Source: Achromobacter spanius (GTDB lineage: Bacteria; Pseudomonadota; Gammaproteobacteria; Burkholderiales; Burkholderiaceae_B). Taken from it: DNA of 64,000 nt. The stretch is from assembly GCF_002812705.1 (NCBI RefSeq), contig NZ_CP025030.1:2542001-2606000 (forward strand), given 5' to 3'. The notes beneath the pieces are model-generated. The model worked only from the letters and a program-made list of their open reading frames with translations. It did not search any database and had not been told where the DNA came from. Numbering within the stretch: the first letter of the stretch is position 1; each line of letters begins with the position of its first letter. The translations under genes and the position numbers were made by a program. Below, in pieces: positions 17,209 through 25,327 of the stretch.

Positions 17209-18210
17209 TCAGGTGGGCTGGATGCCGGAATCGCGAATGACCTTGCCCCACTTCTGGAAGTCGGCCTTGCGGGTTTGGTCCAGCGCCTGCGGCGTGCCGC
17301 CGACCAGCGTGATGCCCAACTGCTGCGCCAGTTCCGTCAAGGCAGGGCTTTGCAGCGCCTTGCCGATGCTGGTGTTCAGCCGTTCGATCACGGGCGCGGG
17401 CGTGCCGGCCGGCGCGAAGACGGCCTGCCATTGCTCGGCCACGAAGTCTGGAATGCCGGCCTCTTGCATGGTCGGCACATCAGGCAGAACCGGCAGGCGC
17501 TGCGCGGAGGTGGCCGCCAGGGCGCGCAGCGCGCCCGACTGCACATGCGGCAGCGCGGCGGCTGCCGGCAGAAAAGCAAACTGGACCTGGCCCGCAAGCG
17601 TGTCTTGCAGCGCGGGCGTGTCGCCCTTGTAGGGCACGTGCAGAAAGCGCGCGCCGGTCTTCTGTTGCAGCAGTTCGCCCTGCATGTGCAGGATGGTGCC
17701 GGTGCCACCCGAGGCGTAGGCCAGGCCTTGCGGCGCGGCCTTCGCGGCGGCCAGCAGATCGGACACGGACCGGTAGGGCTGCGCAGCCCCCACGACCAAC
17801 AAGTGGGCGATGGTGCCGATCATGATGACGGGCGCGAAGTCGGCCACGGGGTCATAGGTCAGCTTGCCCATCACATGGGGGGCGATGGCCTGCGGCCCGA
17901 TCGAGGTGCCCAGCAACGTGAGGCCATCGGGCGCGGCGCGCGCCACACGCGCGGCGCCGATGGTGCCCGTTGCGCCGGGCCGGTTGTCGACGATGACGCG
18001 CGTGGCAAGCAGCGCGTCCAGTTGTTGGGCCACCGCGCGTCCCAGCACGTCGGTGCTGCCGCCGGCCGGGTAAGGCACGACCCAGGTAATGGTCTGGCCG
18101 GCGGGCCAGTCTTGCGCGGCGCGCACGCCGAACGCGGCGCCGGCGGCCAGGGTGGCGCTCAGCGCCAGGAAGCGGCGGCGCGCAGGCGAGGGGGTATCAA
18201 TCGATGTCAT
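17209..18210 (-). CDS. Bug-family solute-binding protein (Tat signal)
   Basis: A 333-residue binding protein. The leader SPARRRFLALSATLAAGAAF is twin-arginine-like, so export may be folded, unlike most neighbours. Next come TWVVPYPAGGSTDVLGR, VIDNRPGATGTIG, VPYKGDTPALQDTLAGQ and PDVPTMQEAG. The ATG at 18210 has AGGAG upstream. It lies between the amidohydrolase (22 nt) and RraA (38 nt) genes. Confidence 0.92.
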   Translation of the reverse strand: MTSIDTPSPARRRFLALSATLAAGAAFGVRAAQDWPAGQTITWVVPYPAGGSTDVLGRAVAQQLDALLATRVIVDNRPGATGTIGAARVARAAPDGLTLLGTSIGPQAIAPHVMGKLTYDPVADFAPVIMIGTIAHLLVVGAAQPYRSVSDLLAAAKAAPQGLAYASGGTGTILHMQGELLQQKTGARFLHVPYKGDTPALQDTLAGQVQFAFLPAAAALPHVQSGALRALAATSAQRLPVLPDVPTMQEAGIPDFVAEQWQAVFAPAGTPAPVIERLNTSIGKALQSPALTELAQQLGITLVGGTPQALDQTRKADFQKWGKVIRDSGIQPT

Positions 18211-18232
18211 GGTTGTCTCCTGAATATTTTTT

Positions 18233-19102
18233 TCATGCCGGAAAGCCGTAGAGGGCCGCCGGGTTCTGCACAAGAACGCGTTGCAGCGTGGCGTCCGTTT
18301 GGGTCCATTCGGCCAATCGCTCAAGCTGGCGCGCGTCATCGGGCATGGGCTGCATACCGGCCGATGCCGAGGCGTGTGGCCAGTCGCTGCCCCAGATCAC
18401 GCGATCGGGATTGGCGTCGATGAAGGAGCGGGCCAGGTCGTCAAGCGCAGGGTCTTGCACCGAGCGCTGCTCACTGACGAGGTAGCCGCCCGACAGCTTC
18501 ACCCAGGCACGGCCCGCGCCCAGCCATTGCAGGACCAGGGCGTGGGCCGGGTGCGCGCCAGCCTGGTTCGGCGCAATGCGCGCCATGTGGTCAAAGACCA
18601 GCGGGGTGGGCAGGCGCGCCAGCACATCGCTGATCTGCACCAGTTGGTCTGGCGGCATCAGTAGCTGGACATGCCAGCCCAGCGGCGCCACGCGCGCGGC
18701 CAATGGTCCGATCTGCGCAACGGCATTCACCACGCCCAGCGACAGGTTGAACCGAATGCCACGCACGCCCGCCGCATGCAGCGCTTGCAGTTGCGCATCG
18801 GTCTCCAAGCCGTCGATGACGGCCACGCCGCGCGCCTGCCCACCCAGTTCGGCCAGGGCCGACAGCATGCTTCGGTTGTCCGCGCCATAGGTGGACGGCG
18901 TCACCAACACCGCGCGCTGCGTGCCCAACCTGGCCTGGATGGCGCGGTACTGCTGCATCGTCGCGTCGGGCGGCAACAGCCGCGCGCCCGGCACGGCGGG
19001 GTAGCGCGCGTCGTAGGCGTGGATGTGGCAATCGCAGGCGCCGTCGGGAACGGCCACGGCTGCGGACGCCAGCCCGGCAGAGTAGGGAAAGGGCGCGGAC
19101 AT
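18233..19102 (-). CDS. amidohydrolase, 2-pyrone-4,6-dicarboxylate hydrolase-like
   Basis: A 289-residue TIM-barrel hydrolase of the amidohydrolase_2 family. CDCHIHAYD near residue 24 is the HxH metal/substrate motif. FDHMAR in the middle and VIWGSDWPHAS near residue 240 match the LigI active-site Asp region. LigI hydrolyses the lactone of 2-pyrone-4,6-dicarboxylate to a tricarboxylate. The exact substrate is not fixed by sequence, as the family also includes other lactonases. It begins 6 nt after the first Bug gene of the operon. Confidence 0.85.
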   Translation of the reverse strand: MSAPFPYSAGLASAAVAVPDGACDCHIHAYDARYPAVPGARLLPPDATMQQYRAIQARLGTQRAVLVTPSTYGADNRSMLSALAELGGQARGVAVIDGLETDAQLQALHAAGVRGIRFNLSLGVVNAVAQIGPLAARVAPLGWHVQLLMPPDQLVQISDVLARLPTPLVFDHMARIAPNQAGAHPAHALVLQWLGAGRAWVKLSGGYLVSEQRSVQDPALDDLARSFIDANPDRVIWGSDWPHASASAGMQPMPDDARQLERLAEWTQTDATLQRVLVQNPAALYGFPA

Positions 19103-19108
19103 GCGGAC

Positions 19109-20077
19109 TTACTCGACGCGGGCGCCGGAATCCTTGACGATCTTGCCCCAGCGGATGCGGTCGTCGTGGATCAGCTTGGCGAATTCTTCAGGCGTGCCGG
19201 TCAGCACGCGCGCGCCCTGTTCCTGATACTTCCGGCTCAGGTCCGAGGTCTGCAATGCCTTGTTGAATTCCGCATTCAGGCGCTGCACGATTTCCTTGGG
19301 CACGCCGGCCGGCGCCGCCAGGCCGAACCAGGTCACGGCTTCAAACCCGGGATAGCCGCGTTCGGCGATGGTGGGCACGTCAGGCAGATCGGACGCGCGT
19401 TGCGCGGCGGTAACCGCCAGGGCGCGCATCTTGCCGTTGCGGATGTGGCCGATCAGCGTGGGAACCGACGACAGGTACATGTCGATCTGTCCGCCGATCA
19501 AATCGTTGGACGCTTGGGCCGCGCCCTTGTACGGGATGTGGGTGAGCTTGATGCCCGCCGCGTTCTGCAATTGCACGGCGGCCAGGTGCGCCACGGTGCC
19601 GTTGCCCGAGCTGGCGTAGGTCAGCAATTCCGGCTTGGCCCGGGCGGCCGCGATCATGTCGTCGAACGATTTCAGCGGGGAATTGGCCGGCACCACCAAC
19701 ACCAGCGGCGCGTCGGCGATCAGGCCGATGGCGGTCAGGTCTTTCTCGGGGTCGTAGGGCAGCTTGGCGTACAGGGTGGGGTTGATGGCCAGGTTGCTGG
19801 TCTGGCCCAGCACCAGCGAATAACCGTCGGGCGCCGACTTGGCTACGTTGTCCACGCCGATGTTTCCCCCGGAGCCCGGGCGGTTCTCGGTGACGATGTT
19901 CCAGCCGGTGTTTTTTGCCACCTTCAGCGCCGCCTCGCGGGCCAGCACGTCCGTGCCGCCGCCGGGCGGGAACGGCACGATCAGGCGGATCGGTTTGTCG
20001 GGGTAGCCCTGGGCGGCGCTCAACCCCGCCACGCAAACAAGCGCCAAGCCAGACAGCACGCGCGCAATGACTTTCAT
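19109..20077 (-). CDS. Bug-family solute-binding protein, first gene of the ten-gene operon
   Basis: A 322-residue protein with a short Sec signal (MKVIARVLSGLALVCVAG, cleavage near SAAQ). LIVPFPPGGGTDVLAR, VTENRPGSGGNIG, IPYKGAAQASNDLIGGQ and PDVPTIAERG follow. The ATG at 20077 is chosen over the frame extension to 20455, which shadows the divergent IclR gene. It is divergent from that IclR gene, the likely regulator of this operon. Confidence 0.93.
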   Translation of the reverse strand: MKVIARVLSGLALVCVAGLSAAQGYPDKPIRLIVPFPPGGGTDVLAREAALKVAKNTGWNIVTENRPGSGGNIGVDNVAKSAPDGYSLVLGQTSNLAINPTLYAKLPYDPEKDLTAIGLIADAPLVLVVPANSPLKSFDDMIAAARAKPELLTYASSGNGTVAHLAAVQLQNAAGIKLTHIPYKGAAQASNDLIGGQIDMYLSSVPTLIGHIRNGKMRALAVTAAQRASDLPDVPTIAERGYPGFEAVTWFGLAAPAGVPKEIVQRLNAEFNKALQTSDLSRKYQEQGARVLTGTPEEFAKLIHDDRIRWGKIVKDSGARVE

Positions 20078-20143
20078 GGTTTGTCTCCAGTCGTTGTTTT
20101 GATCCGCGCATTGTGCGATCGTGTTCCGCCTAATACAATCCAG

Positions 20144-20159
20144 GTTCGTACAGCGAAAC
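20144..20159. promoter_or_regulatory. candidate IclR operator, imperfect dyad
   Basis: GTTCGTACAGCGAAAC: arms GTTCG and CGAAAC around a 5-bp centre, in the 94-bp divergent region between the Bug gene (20077) and the IclR gene (20172). It resembles the GTTCG half-site of PcaR-type IclR operators. There is one copy only, so this is weak. Confidence 0.3.
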
Positions 20160-20171
20160 ATGTTGCGTACC

Positions 20172-21005
20172 ATGGTCGATACTAAAGACGGCAAAAGCGG
20201 CAGCAAGAAAGGCGGCAAAGTGGATAAAACCAAGCGGGGAGTCACCACGGATGACGCCATGGATGACGCGCGCTTGACCGAAGACGTTGCCCCCGAGGAC
20301 GATGCCCCCGAGGAAGGCGTGGTCGCGGTCAGGCGGGCGATGCGCATCCTGGAAGCCTTCGGCATTGACGATGCGCACCTGTCGCTGGCGGAACTGAGCC
20401 GCCGCACGGGCTGCCACCGGTCCACGGTGTTGCGCCTGGCGCGCACCTTGGCCATGGATGACTATCTGGCGCAGCGCTCGGATGGCACGTGGCGTCTGGC
20501 GCGGGCGGCCGGCTGGCTGGGCGCGTGCTATCAGGCCACGTTCAACGTGCAGGAATTGGTGCAGCCCGTACTGCGAGAGCTGTCGGGCGCCACCGGGGAA
20601 AGCGCAACGTTCTATGTGCGCGAGGGCAATCAGCGCATCTGCATGGCGCGTGTGGAAGGGCCGAAGTCGATCCGCCATCACGTGCGCGTGGGCGCGGCAT
20701 TGCCGCTGAACCTGGGCAGCCCGGGCCGCGTGCTGTTGGCGTTTTCAGGCGAAGCCGGTGAAGAGTACGAGGCCGTGCGGCGCGCCGGCTACATGATTTC
20801 GCTGGGCGAGCGTGACGCCGAGGTATCCAGCATTTCGGCGCCGGTCTATGGCATCAATTGGACCTTGCTGGGCGCCATCTGCATCTCGGGCCCGATCTCG
20901 CGCTTGAACGAAGCGGTGCTGCTCAGCCATAAAGAGGCCATTCTTTCCACGGCCAGCCGCCTGTCGCGCTCGATGATGGGCGCGCGGCAGGGTGGGGCGG
21001 CGTAG
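20172..21005 (+). CDS. IclR-family transcriptional regulator
   Basis: A 277-residue IclR protein. A charged, low-complexity N-terminus of about 50 residues (Lys- then Asp/Glu-rich) precedes the winged helix-turn-helix (VAVRRAMRILEAFG, LAELSRRTGCHRSTVLRL). The C-terminal effector domain includes NQRICMARVEGPKSIRHHV. ATG candidates at 20160 and 20172 both lack a clear Shine-Dalgarno; I give 20172. It is divergent from the ten-gene operon and convergent with the BisC gene, and ends in an intrinsic terminator. Confidence 0.88.
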   Translation: MVDTKDGKSGSKKGGKVDKTKRGVTTDDAMDDARLTEDVAPEDDAPEEGVVAVRRAMRILEAFGIDDAHLSLAELSRRTGCHRSTVLRLARTLAMDDYLAQRSDGTWRLARAAGWLGACYQATFNVQELVQPVLRELSGATGESATFYVREGNQRICMARVEGPKSIRHHVRVGAALPLNLGSPGRVLLAFSGEAGEEYEAVRRAGYMISLGERDAEVSSISAPVYGINWTLLGAICISGPISRLNEAVLLSHKEAILSTASRLSRSMMGARQGGAA

Positions 21006-21033
21006 CGGGGCGATCCCGCTACGTGTTTCTTTT
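21001..21033 (+). terminator. intrinsic terminator of the IclR gene
   Basis: CGTAGCGGG (21001-21009) pairs with CCCGCTACG (21015-21023), followed by TGTTTCTTTT. The IclR stop codon lies inside the left arm. Confidence 0.85.
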
Positions 21034-21092
21034 GACCGCCCGTGGCTTGACCGCCCGTGGCTAGACCGCCCGTGGCTAGACCGCCCGTGGCG
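21033..21092. repeat. 15-bp tandem array, four units, containing the BisC stop codon
   Basis: Four units of (T/A)GACCGCCCGTGGC(T/G). On the minus strand each reads CCACGGGCGGTC plus TAG or AAG, i.e. codons PRAV and stop or Lys, in frame with the molybdoenzyme gene whose TAG is at 21076-21078. The array therefore repeats the gene's last five codons. Confidence 0.92.
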
Positions 21093-23400
21093 CGTCGAAT
21101 GCCCGCATGGGCGGCAACACGCCGTCATAGCGCTCAACCTGCACCGCCGTCAGTTGCCCGCTACATCCCTGCGCCAGCGACGACGTGCCGACGTCGCGCG
21201 TCAGGATGTTCGGGTTGCCGTGGCCGCACAGCACCACGTTGCCGCTGGCGTCTGTCACGGGGTCGTACCAGGCGCCGGTGGGCAGTTGCGCTACGCCGGG
21301 CATGATGGCCGTGCTGAGGGTGGCGCTGGCCAGGCAGGCGCCACGTCCATTGAACAGGCGCACGATATCGCCTTCCGCAATGCCGCGCGCGGCGGCGTCC
21401 TGCGGATGCAGCGTGCACACTTCACGGCCTTGCCGCTTTTGCGACACGCTGTGTGCGCCAAAGTCCAGTTGGCTATGCAGCCGGGTAGCGGGTTGATTGG
21501 CCACCAGGAACAAGGGGTAGTCAGCGGTGGGCGCGTCTTCGGGTGGCAACCACGCCGGGTGGCCCGGACAGTCCGCGTAGCCAAAGCCCGCGATCACCTG
21601 GGAACTGATCTGCACCTTGCCGCTAGGCGTGGGCAAGGGCTTGCCGGCCGGGTCGTTGCGGAACGCGCGCAAGATGCCGCCGTCGTCATCTTGTTGGGGC
21701 AGCGGCAATTCGCCCCGTTCCCAGAACTGCTCGAAGCTGGGCGCGTCCCGGCCCTGGTCTTGCAATGCCAGGCGCGTTTTTTCGTACAGGTGGCGCAGCC
21801 ATTCGCCGCTGGTCCGCCCTTCGGTAAATGCGTCGCGCGTGCCCAGGCGGTCGGACAGGTCCGTGAATATGTCGTAGTCATCGCGTGCCTGGCCATTGGG
21901 CGCGGCGATGCGGTGCATGGCCACCAGCAGCGGGTCGGTTGCCGAACCGCCGATGTCTTCACGTTCCAGCGTCATCGTGCAGGGCAGCACGATGTCGGCA
22001 TGGCGCGCGGTAGCGGTCCAGCCGATTTCATGGACGATGAAGGTGTCCAGCGTGGCGAACGCGCGGGTCAGGCGCTTCAGGTCTTGATGATGGTGGAAGG
22101 GGTTGCCGCCCGCCCAGTACGCCAGGCGGATGTGGGGATACCGCATGCGCTTGCCGTTGTAGTCAAAGGGCTGGCCGGGATGCAGCAGCATGTCGGAAAT
22201 ACGCGCGACCGGAATGAAGTCCTTCACCCCATTCATGCCTTGCGGCAATGACGCCACCGGTACGGCGTTGCTGCGCTTGCCGTAGTGCGCCAGCGTGCCC
22301 AGCGCATAGGCGTAACCCCCGCCAGGCAAACCCAGTTGGCCCAAGGCGGCCGCCAGCACGGCGGCCATCCAGACCGGCTGCTCGCCGTGTTCGGCGCGCT
22401 GCAACGAATGCGAAACGGTCACCAGCACGCGCTTGCCGGGCAACAGGCGCGCCAGTTCAGTGATCTTTGCCGCCGGCAGGCCGCAAAGGGGGGCGGCCCA
22501 GTTCGCGTCTTTGGCTTGCCCGTCCTGGCGGCCCATCAGATAGTCTTCAAAGCCTTCCCAGCCGTCGCAGAACTCGGCCAGGAAGGCTCGGTCATGCCTG
22601 CCGTTGGCGACCACGTCATGCACCAGCGCAAGCATCAGCGCCACATCGGTGCCGGGCACGGCCTGCACCCATTGCGCGTCGGCGTCCGCCGGAAAGTCGC
22701 TGGCCAAGGGGCTGATGTTGATAAAGCGGCAACCGCGCGCGGCGGCCTGGCGCATGGACTCGCGTTCGATGTGACGGCTGATGCCGCCGCTGGCCACGCG
22801 TGAATTCTTCAACGCCATGCCGCCGAACGCCAGCACCACATCCGTGTGCGCCACGATCTGTTCCCACGTGACGTTGCGGCGCGCCACGTCGTCCATGCTG
22901 CCCAGGATATGCGGCAGGATCACGCCCGACGCACCCGCGCTGTAGCTGTTGACCGAACGCACGTAGCCGCCCAGCGCCGTATTCAGGAAGCGGTGCACCT
23001 GGCTTTGGGCATGATGAAAACGGCCCGCGCTGGACCAGCCGTAAGACCCGCCGAACACGCCTTGCGCGCCATGCAGATTCTTGACGCGTTGTAGTTCAGC
23101 GGCCAACAGGTCCAGCGCATCCTCCCAACTGACCTGCACGTAGTCGTCGCGGCCCCGGCTGGCGTCCGGCCCCGGCCCGCGTTCCAGCCAACCGCGCCGC
23201 ACCATGGGCGCGGTAACGCGTACGGGGTGGTCCAGCGCATTGGTGAAGTTCTGGATCAGCGGGTTGGGGTCCGGGTCGCCGGGATACGGCAGCACCTTCA
23301 GCGCGCCGTCTTTCCAGGCGGCGGAAAACACGCCCCAGTGGGCGCTGTGGGGCTTGCTGTCGGTGTCCGGACGGGCCGGCGGGAAGACGGGGTCGTTCAT
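21076..23400 (-). CDS. molybdopterin oxidoreductase, biotin sulfoxide/TMAO reductase (BisC/TorA) type
   Basis: A 774-residue DMSO-reductase-family enzyme, close to BisC length. GGSYGWSSAGRFHH at about 118-130 carries the Ser (about S124) expected to bind molybdenum, as in DMSO reductase. There is no N-terminal iron-sulfur Cys cluster and no Tat signal, so it should be cytoplasmic like BisC. It should reduce an S- or N-oxide using MGD cofactor. It is the last gene of the operon, 6 nt after a sulfurtransferase gene, which suggests sulfur-containing substrates. Its 3' end lies in a tandem repeat that duplicates the stop. Confidence 0.9.
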   Translation of the reverse strand: MNDPVFPPARPDTDSKPHSAHWGVFSAAWKDGALKVLPYPGDPDPNPLIQNFTNALDHPVRVTAPMVRRGWLERGPGPDASRGRDDYVQVSWEDALDLLAAELQRVKNLHGAQGVFGGSYGWSSAGRFHHAQSQVHRFLNTALGGYVRSVNSYSAGASGVILPHILGSMDDVARRNVTWEQIVAHTDVVLAFGGMALKNSRVASGGISRHIERESMRQAAARGCRFINISPLASDFPADADAQWVQAVPGTDVALMLALVHDVVANGRHDRAFLAEFCDGWEGFEDYLMGRQDGQAKDANWAAPLCGLPAAKITELARLLPGKRVLVTVSHSLQRAEHGEQPVWMAAVLAAALGQLGLPGGGYAYALGTLAHYGKRSNAVPVASLPQGMNGVKDFIPVARISDMLLHPGQPFDYNGKRMRYPHIRLAYWAGGNPFHHHQDLKRLTRAFATLDTFIVHEIGWTATARHADIVLPCTMTLEREDIGGSATDPLLVAMHRIAAPNGQARDDYDIFTDLSDRLGTRDAFTEGRTSGEWLRHLYEKTRLALQDQGRDAPSFEQFWERGELPLPQQDDDGGILRAFRNDPAGKPLPTPSGKVQISSQVIAGFGYADCPGHPAWLPPEDAPTADYPLFLVANQPATRLHSQLDFGAHSVSQKRQGREVCTLHPQDAAARGIAEGDIVRLFNGRGACLASATLSTAIMPGVAQLPTGAWYDPVTDASGNVVLCGHGNPNILTRDVGTSSLAQGCSGQLTAVQVERYDGVLPPMRAFDAPRAV

Positions 23401-23406
23401 GAGGAT

Positions 23407-24270
23407 CTACGCTTCAGGGCCGGTGGCGATGGGCGCGCCGGCTTGCGCGCTCCATTCGCTCCACGAGCCGGGGTACAGGGCCGCGCCTGTCAGTCCGGCG
23501 ACTTCCATGGCAAGCAGGTTGTGGCAGGCCGTGACGCCGGAACCGCATTGGTTGATGACGTCGGCCGGCGCGCGGCCGTTCATGCGCGACGTGAACTCCT
23601 GACGCAGTCGTTCGGGCGACAGAAAGCGGCCGTCGGGCGCGAGGTTGTCGCGGAAGAAGCGATTGCGCGCGCCGGGTATGTGGCCGCCCACCGCGTCCAG
23701 CGTTTCGTTTTCACCGCGATAGCGGTCAGGCGCGCGCGCATCCAGCACGACGTGCCTGCCTGCGTTAAGCGCCTGGCGCATTTGCGGGTAGTCGATGGTG
23801 GGCTGAAGGCTGTCGCCCACCGGCAGTTGGCCGGCGGCTCGCTCGGGCGGCGCCTCCGTGGTGAGCGGGTAGCCGGCGGCCTTCCATGCCGCGACGCCGC
23901 CGTCCAGCACCGCCACGGCGTCGTGCCCGATCCAGCGCAGCAGCCACCACAGGCGCGCGGCGAACATGCCGCCCGCGTTGTCGTAGGCGACCACCTGCGT
24001 CTGGCTGCCGATGCCCAGCGCGGCCATCGCGCGGGCGAACCCGGCGCGATCCGGCAGGGGATGGCGTCCGTTCTTGCCTGTTTTCACGCCGCTGAGCGTG
24101 TCGTCCAGATGCACGTAGGCCGCGCCGGGCAGATGGCCCGCTTCATACTGGCGACGCCCCGCTTGCGGGTCCGCCAGGTCAAAGCCGCAGTCCAGGACCA
24201 CGATGTCGTCCCGCCCCGCCTGGGCCAGCGCGCGGTGCAGCTCGGCCGCGCCGATCAAGGTGTTGCTCAT
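23407..24270 (-). CDS. 3-mercaptopyruvate sulfurtransferase (two-rhodanese protein)
   Basis: A 287-residue protein with two rhodanese domains. The first (about 1-140) is inactive in form; the second (about 155-287) has C242 in CGSGVTA, the loop typical of mercaptopyruvate sulfurtransferase rather than thiosulfate sulfurtransferase. It moves sulfane sulfur from 3-mercaptopyruvate to thiols or cyanide in the cytoplasm. It sits between a Bug gene (15 nt) and the BisC-type reductase gene (6 nt) in a tight operon, an unusual place for a housekeeping MST. Confidence 0.9.
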   Translation of the reverse strand: MSNTLIGAAELHRALAQAGRDDIVVLDCGFDLADPQAGRRQYEAGHLPGAAYVHLDDTLSGVKTGKNGRHPLPDRAGFARAMAALGIGSQTQVVAYDNAGGMFAARLWWLLRWIGHDAVAVLDGGVAAWKAAGYPLTTEAPPERAAGQLPVGDSLQPTIDYPQMRQALNAGRHVVLDARAPDRYRGENETLDAVGGHIPGARNRFFRDNLAPDGRFLSPERLRQEFTSRMNGRAPADVINQCGSGVTACHNLLAMEVAGLTGAALYPGSWSEWSAQAGAPIATGPEA

Positions 24271-24285
24271 GTCAGGCTCCTGGTC

Positions 24286-25290
24286 TTATTGCCCGATCTG
24301 CTTGAGCAGGGCGGGGGTGGCGGCTTTACGGTAGTTGGCGATGTCTTCAACGATGTACTGCTTGAACTGGTCCATCGGCAAGTCGTGTTCCATGGCGGAG
24401 TCCTTGCGGATGGCGTTCTGCACCGACGGTTCTTTCAAGGCGCGCGAAAGGTTGTCGGACAGCACCTTGACCACGTCGGGCGGCGTGCCGGCGGGCGCCG
24501 CCAGGCCGTACCACTGCGTCATTGTCATGTCGATGCCCAGCTCCTTGAATGTGGGTACGTCCGGCAGGATCGGGCTGCGCTTGCTGCCGGTCAGGGCCAG
24601 CACGCGCAACTGGCCTTGCTGCACCTGCGGCACCAAGGGCGATGCGGTGGCGAAGAACATATCGATCTGTCCGCCCATCATGTCGGTGATGGCCGGGCCG
24701 GATCCCTTGTATGGCACGTGCAGCAGCTTCAGGTGTCCCAGCTCTTTGATGGTTTCCATGCCGATGTGGGCGGCCCCGCCCGTGCCGGTGGAGGCAAAGG
24801 TCAGCTCCTTTGCCTTCGCGGCCTGGATCACTTCCTGCGCGGTCTTGAAGCGCGACTGCGTGGCCACGAACAGGCCGTGCGGCGCTTCCAGGATCAAGCC
24901 GATGGGGGCAAAGTCTTCCGGCACTTTGTACGGCAGGGTCTTGGGCTTCAAGGCAGGCGACACCGCCAGGTTGCCGCTCATGGCCAGCAGGATGGTGTAG
25001 CCGTCGGGCGGCGCCTTGGCGACCAGGCCCGCGGCGATGTTGCCGCCCGCGCCGGGCCGGTTTTCAACGATGACGGTCTGGCCGATCTCTTTACCCATGG
25101 CGGTGGCGATCAGGCGTCCGTAAAGGTCGCCGCCGCCGCCCGGCGGAAAGCCCACCACCAGCGTGATGGGGCGGTCGGGAAACGCGGCCTGCGCCGTGCC
25201 GCCCGCCAAGCTGATCAAACCCAGGCCCGCCACCACGGCGGCGCGGCCCCCAAACTGCCGGACAAACCGGCTTGCGAAAGAATTGCCCAT
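24286..25290 (-). CDS. Bug-family solute-binding protein
   Basis: A 334-residue protein with a signal of about 35 residues (cleavage near AQAAFP). LVVGFPPGGGGDLYGR, VIVENRPGAGGNIA, VPYKGSGPAITDMMGGQ and PDVPTFKELG mark the family. It lies 37 nt after the lyase gene and 15 nt before the sulfurtransferase gene, so it probably imports the substrate of this operon. Confidence 0.93.
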   Translation of the reverse strand: MGNSFASRFVRQFGGRAAVVAGLGLISLAGGTAQAAFPDRPITLVVGFPPGGGGDLYGRLIATAMGKEIGQTVIVENRPGAGGNIAAGLVAKAPPDGYTILLAMSGNLAVSPALKPKTLPYKVPEDFAPIGLILEAPHGLFVATQSRFKTAQEVIQAAKAKELTFASTGTGGAAHIGMETIKELGHLKLLHVPYKGSGPAITDMMGGQIDMFFATASPLVPQVQQGQLRVLALTGSKRSPILPDVPTFKELGIDMTMTQWYGLAAPAGTPPDVVKVLSDNLSRALKEPSVQNAIRKDSAMEHDLPMDQFKQYIVEDIANYRKAATPALLKQIGQ

Positions 25291-25327
25291 TGTGTTTGTC
25301 TCCTGTGTTGTTTTTTTCAGGGAAAGA

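Noticed and set aside
21033..21092. Possible CRISPR array
   Set aside because: Units are directly adjacent with no spacers, only 15 bp long, and no cas genes are present. The same holds for the other tandem arrays.
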